Shown in pieces: positions 1 to 5,520 of a stretch of 5,520 nt of DNA. Position numbers and translations under genes: made by a program. Position 1 is the first letter of the stretch, and the number at the start of each line of letters is the position of its first letter. Under the pieces are notes generated by a model. That model was not told the origin of the DNA, did no database searches, and saw nothing but the letters and a program-made list of their open reading frames with translations. Origin of the DNA: Alphaproteobacteria bacterium (GTDB taxonomy: Bacteria > Pseudomonadota > Alphaproteobacteria > Rhodospirillales > Rhodospirillaceae); assembly GCA_015228695.1 (NCBI GenBank), contig JADGDA010000175.1:1-5520 (forward strand), given 5' to 3'.

Positions 1-4
1 TCAT
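1..4 (-). CDS. Possible 5' end of a divergent gene, rest outside window
   Basis: On the minus strand, bases 4 to 2 read ATG. It is preceded at the usual distance by AAGAGG (the complement of bases 13-18), with about eight bases between GAGG and the ATG. That looks like a Shine-Dalgarno site and start codon for a gene running leftwards out of the window. Only the start codon is inside, so nothing can be said about the product. The alternative is that a + strand gene ends here: frame 3 stops at 18-20 and frame 1 at 52-54. The sequence to the left would decide between these. Confidence 0.3.
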
Positions 5-90
5 GCGGAGCACCTCTTGACGGCCCCGGCGCGTGCGGCAATGGCCGGACCTAGGGAGCGCAGAGGGAACACCGAGGGAACATCGACAGA
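5..90. other. Leader region upstream of the Sel1/SPOR gene
   Basis: This short stretch precedes the ATG at 91. It holds TTGACG at 17-22, which matches five of six bases of a sigma-70-type -35 box. The place where a -10 box would sit (about 39-45, AATGGC) is a poor match, so a promoter is only possible. It also contains a tandem 11-base repeat at 63-84, listed separately. No RNA gene or credible small coding region was seen. Confidence 0.4.
63..84 (+). repeat. Tandem 11-bp direct repeat before the Sel1/SPOR gene
   Basis: GAGGGAACACC (63-73) is followed directly by GAGGGAACATC (74-84), with ten of eleven positions identical. The unit length is close to one helical turn, as in direct-repeat operators of some OmpR-type regulators. 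Each unit also carries a purine-rich GAGGG that could act as a Shine-Dalgarno site. The second copy ends its GAGGG 12 bases before the ATG at 91, which is rather far for a normal ribosome-binding site. The repeat is plain in the sequence; its role is unknown. Confidence 0.6.
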
Positions 91-759
91 ATGCGTTCGC
101 GGGCGTCCTTTTTTCATGCACTGCTCCTCGTCGTCCTCTTTTCCTCGCCAGCTTCCGGGGTGGACCCCGGGGCGGACATCGCCTTGGCCCTGCAAGCCCT
201 CCATCAGGGGGACTACCGTGCCGCCGCGAGTCGACTCCAGCCGCTGGCCGATGCGGGGAACCCCGAGGCCCAGTACGAATTGGGCGTTCTGTACGGCAAC
301 GGGGACGGCGTTCCCCAGGACTTGGCCCAATCCCTGAAATGGCTCCGTCTCGCCGCCAAGGGGGGCCACGCCAAGGCCAGGGAGGGCGTCGCCTTCATGG
401 AACTCGTCGGCGCCGCCCCCGAAGCGCGGGACAAGAAGCCCGAACGGAAAGAGGATGTTCCCCTCGAACCGGACAATGTTCCCCTGACGGCGCCGGCGCT
501 CATTCAGATCGCGACGGTGAAGGACGAGAACGTGGCCATGGCGGAATGGCGCCGGCAGCAGCGCCGCTATCCCGAGCAGCTCGGGCAACTCAATCCCGTG
601 GTCCAGCCGTTCGACGCCGGGGCGCGGGGAATCCTGTTCCGGGTCCAGGGCGGCCCGATTGAATTCGAGCACGCCAAGACGGCCTGCGAGACGATGAGGC
701 AGATGGGCGGGGTCTGCATGGTCATCCGCCAGACCGCGCCCGCGCGCCCCCCCGAATAA
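91..759 (+). CDS. Exported Sel1-repeat and SPOR-domain protein
   Basis: A predicted periplasmic or envelope-associated protein of 222 residues. Residues 1-23 form a signal peptide: Arg2 and Arg4, then a hydrophobic stretch rich in Leu, Val and Phe, then a likely cleavage site near Ala21-Ser-Gly23. One clear Sel1/TPR-like repeat lies at about 57-92 (NPEAQYELGVLYGNGDGVPQ, then the SLKWLRLAA helix), with partial repeats at about 41-56 and 93-105. A charged, proline-containing linker (about 110-135) leads to a C-terminal SPOR domain (about 136-213) ending in RVQGGPI and a helix-strand segment with Cys199 and Cys209. SPOR domains of known proteins bind peptidoglycan stripped of stem peptides, often at the septum; Sel1 repeats usually mediate protein contacts. 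A role as a cell-wall-anchored adaptor is inferred. ATG at 91 is the only start that keeps the whole signal peptide, though its GAGGG site is 12 bases upstream. The exact partner or process is not recognised. Confidence 0.87.
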   Translation: MRSRASFFHALLLVVLFSSPASGVDPGADIALALQALHQGDYRAAASRLQPLADAGNPEAQYELGVLYGNGDGVPQDLAQSLKWLRLAAKGGHAKAREGVAFMELVGAAPEARDKKPERKEDVPLEPDNVPLTAPALIQIATVKDENVAMAEWRRQQRRYPEQLGQLNPVVQPFDAGARGILFRVQGGPIEFEHAKTACETMRQMGGVCMVIRQTAPARPPE

Positions 760-785
760 CGTTTCGACCCCGAAGGAAAACCGAG

Positions 786-791
786 AGGAGG
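786..791 (+). promoter_or_regulatory. Strong ribosome-binding site of grxC
   Basis: AGGAGG lies ten bases before the ATG at 802, within a purine-rich run starting at 783. It is the best Shine-Dalgarno match in the window and fixes the grxC start. Only 42 bases separate the previous stop from this ATG and no terminator-like hairpin was seen between them, so grxC is probably co-transcribed with the Sel1/SPOR gene. Confidence 0.8.
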
Positions 792-801
792 CACCCATCC
801 C

Positions 802-1068
802 ATGGCGCACATCGACATCTATACCAAACCGACCTGCCCCTATTGCGCCAAGGCCAAGGGGCTCCTGGGGTCCAAGGGCGCGGCCTTCACCGAAATCGAC
901 ATCCTCGACCGGCCGGACCTGCGCGAGGCCATGATCGCCCGGGCGGGAGGGCGCCACACGGTGCCGCAGATCTTCATCGGCGACCGGCATGTGGGGGGAT
1001 GCGACGACCTGTTCGCCCTGGACGCCAAGGGCGAACTCGACCCGCTTCTCAAGGGCGTGTCCGCGTGA
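802..1068 (+). CDS. grxC: Glutaredoxin 3
   Basis: A small cytosolic dithiol glutaredoxin of 88 residues, the usual length for GrxC. It reduces protein disulfides and glutathionylated proteins using glutathione. The active site Cys12-Pro-Tyr-Cys15 (in KPTCPYCAKAKGLL) is the classic CPYC motif. The cis-proline motif TVPQIFI (53-59, Pro55) and the GGCDDL glutathione-binding segment (65-70) are both present. Cys67 in that segment corresponds to the extra cysteine known in E. coli Grx3. The start is set by the strong AGGAGG site upstream. The stop overlaps the GTG start of the following amidase gene, so the two are probably translationally coupled. In many alphaproteobacteria glutaredoxin 3 and a nitrilase-family amidase are adjacent, which supports the call. 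Confidence 0.96.
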   Translation: MAHIDIYTKPTCPYCAKAKGLLGSKGAAFTEIDILDRPDLREAMIARAGGRHTVPQIFIGDRHVGGCDDLFALDAKGELDPLLKGVSA

Positions 1069-1889
1069 GCGGACGGTTCGTCGCCGCCTGTCTCCAGGTC
1101 AACGCGGGCAACGACCTCGGCCGGAACATCGAGGCGGTAAGCACCCTGGCCCGCGCCGCCAAGGATCGCGGCGCCGATCTGGTGCTCATGCCGGAAAACG
1201 TGTCCATGATGGAATGGGGACGCGGTGCCATCGTGGACAAGTCCATGCCCGAGGACGAGCACTGGGCCCTGGCCGCGTTCCGCGGGCTTGCCCAGGAGCT
1301 GAATATCTGGCTGCACTGCGGCACCCTGGCCGTGCGTCTCGCGGACTCGATGGTGGCGAATCGGACCTATGTGCTGCGGCCGGACGGGGACATCGCCGCA
1401 TTCTATGACAAGATCCACATGTTCGACGTCGACCTGGGGGGCGGGGAAAGCTATCGCGAATCGTCCACCTTCCGCCCCGGCGACCGCGCCGTCCTGGTCC
1501 GGACGCCATGGGGCGGGCTGGGGCTTTCCGTGTGCTACGATCTGCGTTTCCCCCATCTGTTCCGGGCCCTCGCCCAGGGGGGGGCCTCGTTCCTGGCGGT
1601 CCCGTCCGCCTTTACCCGAGTCACAGGCCAGGCCCACTGGCATGTGCTTTTGAGGGCGCGGGCGATCGAGACCGGCAGTTATGTGTTCGCCCCGGCGCAG
1701 ACGGGCACCCATGTCCGCGGACGCCAGACCTTCGGCCACGCCCTGATCGTGGACCCCTGGGGCGAGGTCCTGGCCGACGCGGGCGAGGAACCGGGCCTGA
1801 TCCTGGCCGAAATCGACCCCGCCAAGGTCATGGAGGCCCGCTCCAAGATCCCCTCCCTGACCCACGATCGGCCCTTCGTTGCGCCCTGA
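1065..1889 (+). CDS. Carbon-nitrogen hydrolase, likely deaminated glutathione amidase (Nit1 type)
   Basis: A nitrilase-superfamily amidase of 274 residues, near the usual length for the Nit branch. The Glu-Lys-Cys catalytic triad is complete: Glu44 in LMPENVS, Lys116 in YDKIHMFD and Cys157 in SVCYDLRFP. The segments TGQAHWHVLLRARAIE (187-202) and FGHALIVDPWGE (223-234) are typical of Nit1-like proteins. In that branch the known reaction is hydrolysis of deaminated glutathione, a transaminase side product, to 2-oxoglutarate and Cys-Gly (metabolite repair). The start is taken as GTG 1065, which overlaps the grxC stop as GTGA and begins at the conserved N-terminus (RFVAACLQVNAGND). The open frame continues upstream inside grxC without family similarity. 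A purine-rich AAGGG inside the grxC end (1051-1055) could serve as ribosome-binding site. Coupling to a glutaredoxin fits a glutathione role, but another amidase substrate such as an omega-amide cannot be excluded. Confidence 0.9.
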   Translation: MSGRFVAACLQVNAGNDLGRNIEAVSTLARAAKDRGADLVLMPENVSMMEWGRGAIVDKSMPEDEHWALAAFRGLAQELNIWLHCGTLAVRLADSMVANRTYVLRPDGDIAAFYDKIHMFDVDLGGGESYRESSTFRPGDRAVLVRTPWGGLGLSVCYDLRFPHLFRALAQGGASFLAVPSAFTRVTGQAHWHVLLRARAIETGSYVFAPAQTGTHVRGRQTFGHALIVDPWGEVLADAGEEPGLILAEIDPAKVMEARSKIPSLTHDRPFVAP

Positions 1890-2023
1890 AAGCGGAGGTG
1901 GACGCGCCTTGCGCAACACTGTACCCTGGCGCGGGGGGGAGTTTCTCGTAATCCGATGCGGGTTGGGCCTTTGTTCGCCCCGACGCTCCGCCGATGCCCG
2001 TTGGTCAGCAGGGAGTGCCCACG
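1890..2023 (+). other. Intergenic region between the amidase gene and glgB
   Basis: This is the largest gap in the window and the likely place for a glgB promoter. It contains an inverted repeat CGCGCC (1903-1908) / GGCGCG (1928-1933) with a 19-base loop that includes the palindrome TTGCGCAA (1909-1916). The stem is followed by a G run and only three T, so it is a poor terminator. CTGGCG (1926-1931) and TAATCC (1949-1954), 17 bases apart, are weak promoter-like boxes. An imperfect 14-base direct repeat (1953-1966 and 1991-2004, 12 of 14 identical) is also present. No small gene is convincing. Confidence 0.4.
2010..2015 (+). promoter_or_regulatory. Ribosome-binding site that sets the glgB start
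   Basis: AGGGAG lies eight bases before the ATG at 2024. The in-frame ATG at 1994 has no purine-rich site in front of it (the upstream bases are CCGACGCTCCGCCG). Starting at 2024 also places every conserved active-site residue at the same number as in E. coli GlgB, which supports this choice. Confidence 0.75.
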
Positions 2024-4201
2024 ATGAGCGCCGCGAATCTCAACGCCGATCTCGACCGTATCGCCAGGGCGGAACACCACGATCCCTTTACCGTGCTCGG
2101 CCGTCATGACGGCGACGGTCAGACCGTGATCCGCGTGTTCATTCCCGATACCAGCGAAGTGACGGTCGTCGAAGGCAATCTTCCCCTCGCGCGCATCCCC
2201 GGAACCGATTTCTTCGAGTGGCGGGGGGACGGCGGCAAGGTCCCCGACCACTACCGTCTGCTCTGGCGGGATGGCAGCCACCACGAGCATGTGGCCCACG
2301 ACCCTTATACCTATCCCCCCCAGATCAGCGACGCCGACCTTTATCTCCTCGGCGAGGGGCGGCTGCTGTACGCCTACAACACCCTGGGCGCCCACGAGCA
2401 CGAGGTCGACGGGGTCGCCGGCATCCGCTTCGCGGTCTGGGCCCCCAACGCCGGGCGGGTCAGCGTGGTCGGCGACTTCAACCGCTGGGACGGCCGCCGC
2501 CACGCCATGCGCTCGCGCGGCGGCAGCGGGGTGTGGGAGCTGTTCATCCCCGACCTGGAGCCCGGACACGTCTACAAGTACGAAATCCGCAACCGGCACA
2601 GCGGCGAGGTCCTGATGAAGGCCGACCCCTATGGCCAACAGCATGAACTCAGGCCCCGCACGGCTTCGATCGTTCCCGCCCGCAGCGCCTATCGGTGGGG
2701 GGACGGCTCCTGGATGGAGCGCAGGACCGGGGCGGACTGGCTCCACGCCCCGATGTCGGTCTACGAGGTTCACCTGGGGTCCTGGCAGCGGGACAGCGAG
2801 GGCGGCTTCCTCGACTACCGGGAAGTGGCCCACCGCCTTGCCGACTATGTCATCTACATGGGCTTCAGCTACGTCGAGCTGATGCCGGTGGCCGAGCATC
2901 CCTTCGACCCGTCGTGGGGCTATCAGGTGACCGGCTTTTTCGCCCCCACCTCCCGCTTCGGCGACCCCGATGGGTTCCGTTACTTCGTCGATCATCTGCA
3001 CCAGCGCGGCATCGGCGTGCTTCTCGACTGGGTTCCGGCCCATTTCCCCAAGGACCCCCACGGCCTCGCCCGTTTCGACGGCACCCCCCTGTACGAGCAC
3101 GAGGACCCGCGCCTGGGCGAGCATCTCGACTGGTCCACGCTGATCTTCAATTACGGCCGCCACGAGGTGAAGAATTTCCTCGTCTCCAACGCCCTCTACT
3201 GGCTCAAGGAAATGCATGTGGACGGCCTCAGGGTCGATGCGGTGGCGTCGATGCTGTACCTGGACTACTCGCGCAAGGAAGGCGAGTGGGTTCCCAATCA
3301 GTACGGCGGGCGGGAAAACCTGGAAGCCCTGGGCTTCATCCGGGAACTGAATATCGCCGTCCATCAGGAATGCCCCGGTGCCCTGATGGTGGCCGAGGAA
3401 TCGACCTCCTGGCCCCAGGTCAGCCGCCCCGTCGATCAAGGGGGGCTCGGGTTCGATCTGAAGTGGAACATGGGCTGGATGAACGACACCCTGCGCTATA
3501 TGGCGGAAGACCCCGTCCACCGCCGGTACCACCACAACAATCTGACCTTCAGCATGCTCTATGCGTTCACCGAGAACTTCGTCCTTCCCTTCTCCCACGA
3601 CGAGGTTTCCCACGGCAAGCAGTCGATGCTGAACAAGATGCCAGGAGACGAGTGGCAGAGGCACGCCAACCTGCGGACCCTCTACGTCTACACCTTCACC
3701 CATCCCGGCAAGAAGCTGATGTTCATGGGAACCGAGTTCGCCCAGGGGCTGGAATGGAGCAGCACCGGCGTTCTCGACTGGTACGTGCTCGATTATCCCA
3801 TGCACAAGGGCATGGCGCAGTTGGTCCGCGACCTCAATCACCTCTACCACGGGACGCCCGCCCTGTACCGGTACGAATTCGACTGGCATGGGTTCGAGTG
3901 GATCGACTGCTCGGACCATGAACAGTCGATCCTCAGCTTCGTGCGCAGGGGAAACGATGGGGAGTCCGTGGTGGTGGTCGTGAACCTGACCCCCGTTCCC
4001 CGCGAGAACTACCGGCTCGGGGTTCCGGCGCCCGGGTCCTATACCGAGGTCCTCAACTCGGATGCCGCCGTGTACGGGGGCAGCAACGTCGGCAACGGGG
4101 GCCGGGACCTGCATACCGAGGACATTCCCTGGATGGGACGTTCCTGCTCGCTCTCCCTGACCCTGCCGCCGCTGGCCGGGATCGTTCTGCGGCCGAGTTG
4201 A
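2024..4201 (+). CDS. glgB: 1,4-alpha-glucan (glycogen) branching enzyme
   Basis: A cytosolic GH13 enzyme of 725 residues that cuts an alpha-1,4-glucan chain and rejoins it by an alpha-1,6 bond, making the branches of glycogen. It has the long-form layout: N-terminal domain (about 1-115, with HHDPFTVLGRH), CBM48-type domain (about 128-215, with FAVWAPNA and VGDFNRWDG), catalytic barrel (about 245-610) and C-terminal beta domain (about 615-724). The seven classic active-site residues are all present: Asp335 and His340 (DWVPAHF), Arg403 and nucleophile Asp405 (DGLRVDAV), acid/base Glu458 (VAEES), His525 and Asp526 (FSHDEV). Their numbers equal those of the E. coli enzyme when the ATG at 2024 is used; the ATG at 1994 would add ten unconserved residues. 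No other glycogen gene is visible. A carbamoyltransferase follows after 33 bases in the same frame, so the two are probably in one operon. Confidence 0.97.
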   Translation: MSAANLNADLDRIARAEHHDPFTVLGRHDGDGQTVIRVFIPDTSEVTVVEGNLPLARIPGTDFFEWRGDGGKVPDHYRLLWRDGSHHEHVAHDPYTYPPQISDADLYLLGEGRLLYAYNTLGAHEHEVDGVAGIRFAVWAPNAGRVSVVGDFNRWDGRRHAMRSRGGSGVWELFIPDLEPGHVYKYEIRNRHSGEVLMKADPYGQQHELRPRTASIVPARSAYRWGDGSWMERRTGADWLHAPMSVYEVHLGSWQRDSEGGFLDYREVAHRLADYVIYMGFSYVELMPVAEHPFDPSWGYQVTGFFAPTSRFGDPDGFRYFVDHLHQRGIGVLLDWVPAHFPKDPHGLARFDGTPLYEHEDPRLGEHLDWSTLIFNYGRHEVKNFLVSNALYWLKEMHVDGLRVDAVASMLYLDYSRKEGEWVPNQYGGRENLEALGFIRELNIAVHQECPGALMVAEESTSWPQVSRPVDQGGLGFDLKWNMGWMNDTLRYMAEDPVHRRYHHNNLTFSMLYAFTENFVLPFSHDEVSHGKQSMLNKMPGDEWQRHANLRTLYVYTFTHPGKKLMFMGTEFAQGLEWSSTGVLDWYVLDYPMHKGMAQLVRDLNHLYHGTPALYRYEFDWHGFEWIDCSDHEQSILSFVRRGNDGESVVVVVNLTPVPRENYRLGVPAPGSYTEVLNSDAAVYGGSNVGNGGRDLHTEDIPWMGRSCSLSLTLPPLAGIVLRPS

Positions 4202-4209
4202 GCCCGGAG

Positions 4210-4232
4210 CGCGTCTTTCCGGGGAAAGCGCG
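4210..4232 (+). promoter_or_regulatory. Inverted repeat masking the carbamoyltransferase ribosome-binding site
   Basis: CGCG (4210-4213) and CTTTC (4215-4219) can pair with GAAAG (4224-4228) and CGCG (4229-4232), leaving T4214 bulged and a CGGG loop (4220-4223). The right arm contains the purine-rich GGGGAAAG (4221-4228), the only Shine-Dalgarno candidate for the next gene, and reaches the first base of the GTG at 4232. No T run follows, so it is not a canonical terminator. A ribosome ending glgB at 4199-4201 would cover part of the left arm, which could open the hairpin and couple the two genes. The pairing is visible; the regulatory role is inferred. Confidence 0.5.
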
Positions 4233-4234
4233 TG

Positions 4235-5520
4235 ATGCCTCTTCTCGACGCCTATCGCCTTTGGCTCGCCCGCCAGCCCGATCCCTTCGGGCCGGCGGGC
4301 GACCCGGAGAGTCTGGCTCCCGAGGGCCTTCCCTCCCTTGACGGGTTGTCGGCCCATCTGGCCGGGCGGCGGGGGCCGCGCGTCGTTCTGTCGCTGTTTT
4401 CCGGCCACGATGCTGCCGTCGCCATCGTCGTTGACGGGGACGTGCGGCTCAACCTGGAACTGGAGCGGTTCACCCGCGTCAAGCACGACTACGGCTACCG
4501 CGAGGATTTTCTCCGCCATTGCCTGGAGCGGGCGGGACTGGGCCTCGACGACGTCGGCGTGGTCTGCCTGAATCAGGGCTTGGCGGACGCGGCCAAGAGC
4601 AGGCCGGGGACGGTGAACAACCCCTGTCCGGTGCCGATGACCGGCGGACGGCAGTGCGTTCCTTTCCTGGCCCGGCTCCAGGACCACCCGATTCCGGCGC
4701 TGGCCGTCAATCACCACGTCGCCCATGCCGCCTCCGCCTTCTACACCTCCCCCTTCGCGAGGGCGGCGATCCTCACCCTGGACGGCGGCGGCGACCAGTA
4801 CGCCGGCACCATCGGCCTGGGCGTCGGCGTCGGCTCCCGGATGGGCATGCTGCTGAACGATCTGCCCTATTCGAATCTGGCCCACTGGTGGCAAAAAACG
4901 TGCCAGCACAACTGGCGCATCCCCCCCATGCACGAGCACGATTCGGGCTTTTCCGCCGGAAAGATCATGGCTCTCGCGGCCTATGGCCGCCCCGACCCGG
5001 CCCTGATCCATCATCTGACGGCCAGGATGGGCTATAACTGGCAGGTCTGTGCCGACATCGCTGGAGTCGAGCGGGTCATCGACCCTTCCCTCGGGTTCAA
5101 CAACGGCGAGGACCTTTCGGATACCCGTTCCCGACGCTCCCAGGATGCCGCCCGCGCCTTGCAGGAGGTGACCAACACCGAGGTCTCGCGGCTGTTCCAT
5201 TACCTGCACGATCTGATCGGATTCGACGATCTGTGCTATGCGGGGGGGCTGGCCCTGAACTGCGTCGCCACCGAGCACGCGCTGGGGCCATCGCCGTTCC
5301 GCGACGTCCATGTGCCCCCGTGTCCCAACGACGCCGGCATCGCCCTGGGCATGGCGCTGTATGCCTGGAACCAGCTTTTTCCAGAGGAGGGGCGGCGGGC
5401 GGGATACTTTTCCCCCTATACCGGCCCGGTTCACGCGCCCGAGGCCCTGTCGGCCGCCGTCGCGCAGGCGCTCGGCCACGGAGCCGGCATCGCGGCGGCC
5501 CCGGTCTCCGGGGGCGACGA
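4235..5520 (+). CDS. Carbamoyltransferase, NodU/CmcH/TobZ family (3' end outside window)
   Basis: An open frame of 428 codons without a stop up to the window edge. Members of this family transfer a carbamoyl group from carbamoyl phosphate, through carbamoyl-AMP, to a hydroxyl of a sugar, Nod factor or antibiotic. The Kae1-like domain is clear: SGHDAAVAIV (56-65), ERFTRVKHDYG (77-87), NHHVAHAASAF (159-169) with the HxxxH pair His160/His164, LTLDGGGD (180-187), GKIMALAAYG (242-251), CYAGGLALNC (334-343) and PPCPNDAGIALG (361-372), where Asp366 matches the third metal ligand. YFSPYTGP (391-398) looks like the junction to the YrdC-like C-terminal domain, which lies beyond the window. Family members are usually about 550-620 residues. 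Start: ATG 4235, directly after an in-frame GTG (4232); the glgB stop is in the same frame, so no earlier start than 4202 exists. The GHDAA motif normally lies close to the N-terminus, so about 45 residues are extra. Substrate unknown. Confidence 0.92.
   Translation, partial: MPLLDAYRLWLARQPDPFGPAGDPESLAPEGLPSLDGLSAHLAGRRGPRVVLSLFSGHDAAVAIVVDGDVRLNLELERFTRVKHDYGYREDFLRHCLERAGLGLDDVGVVCLNQGLADAAKSRPGTVNNPCPVPMTGGRQCVPFLARLQDHPIPALAVNHHVAHAASAFYTSPFARAAILTLDGGGDQYAGTIGLGVGVGSRMGMLLNDLPYSNLAHWWQKTCQHNWRIPPMHEHDSGFSAGKIMALAAYGRPDPALIHHLTARMGYNWQVCADIAGVERVIDPSLGFNNGEDLSDTRSRRSQDAARALQEVTNTEVSRLFHYLHDLIGFDDLCYAGGLALNCVATEHALGPSPFRDVHVPPCPNDAGIALGMALYAWNQLFPEEGRRAGYFSPYTGPVHAPEALSAAVAQALGHGAGIAAAPVSGGD

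Noticed and set aside
17..45. Sigma-70-type promoter before the Sel1/SPOR gene
   Set aside because: TTGACG is a good -35 box, but no acceptable -10 box lies 16-18 bases downstream, so it is mentioned only as a possibility within the leader entry.
1..990. Minus-strand open frame of 329 codons opposite the Sel1/SPOR gene and grxC
   Set aside because: No family motif, no ribosome-binding site seen, and it is antisense to two genes with clear domains.
843..1064. Upstream extension of the amidase reading frame into grxC
   Set aside because: The extension is an out-of-frame Arg/Gly-rich reading of grxC; family similarity starts at the GTG at 1065.
840..1919. Minus-strand open frame of 359 codons opposite grxC and the amidase
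   Set aside because: Antisense shadow of coding DNA with intact CPYC and Glu-Lys-Cys active sites on the + strand.
1903..1943. Rho-independent terminator after the amidase gene
   Set aside because: The stem is only six pairs with a 19-base loop and is followed by G residues and three T, so it does not meet the usual pattern.
1994..2023. Earlier in-frame ATG as glgB start
   Set aside because: No ribosome-binding site precedes it, the ten added residues are not family-like, and the ATG at 2024 has AGGGAG at good spacing and gives residue numbers identical to E. coli GlgB.
2695..3921. Second + strand open frame of 408 codons inside glgB
   Set aside because: It is an Arg/Pro/Gly-rich out-of-frame reading of glgB; the glgB frame has all conserved motifs across the same interval.
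1679..5479. Very long open frame on the minus strand (1266 codons) opposite the amidase end, glgB and the carbamoyltransferase
   Set aside because: Its translation is low-complexity in feel (rich in Val, Gly, His, Gln, Pro) with no recognisable domain, and it lies opposite three well-supported genes. GC-rich third positions remove stops on the opposite strand, which explains its length.

Overview
The window is GC-rich, tightly packed bacterial DNA. Every gene with enough sequence to judge lies on the + strand. High GC, G/C-rich third codon positions, and a glutaredoxin-3 gene coupled to a nitrilase-family amidase suggest an alphaproteobacterium, perhaps of the Rhodospirillales. That assignment is an inference from style and gene order, not from a marker gene.

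Left part (1-1889). After a short leader of about 90 bases there is an exported Sel1-repeat/SPOR-domain protein (91-759). Next come glutaredoxin 3 (grxC, 802-1068) and a nitrilase-superfamily amidase (1065-1889) that resembles the Nit1 or deaminated-glutathione amidase branch. The last two overlap by four bases (GTGA), so they are probably translated together, and both fit a glutathione-maintenance role. At the extreme left edge, a Shine-Dalgarno-like sequence and ATG on the minus strand may mark the start of a divergent gene lying outside the window.

Right part (2024-5520). After a 134-base gap comes a full-length glycogen branching enzyme (glgB, 2024-4201) with all seven classic active-site residues. 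Its start is set by a good ribosome-binding site at 2010-2015, not by the upstream in-frame ATG at 1994. Just 33 bases after glgB, in the same reading frame, a carbamoyltransferase of the NodU/CmcH/TobZ family begins (4235). It stays open to the window end, so its C-terminal part is missing. A compact inverted repeat covers the ribosome-binding site and the GTG beside its start, which suggests translational control or coupling to glgB.

The most unusual point is the pairing of a lone glgB with an O-carbamoyltransferase whose N-terminus is extended by about 45 residues. No other glycogen gene (glgA, glgC, glgP, glgX) is visible here. Whether the carbamoyltransferase acts on a glucan, another sugar or an unrelated metabolite cannot be told from this window. 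No RNA gene, insertion sequence, CRISPR array or integrase was seen.
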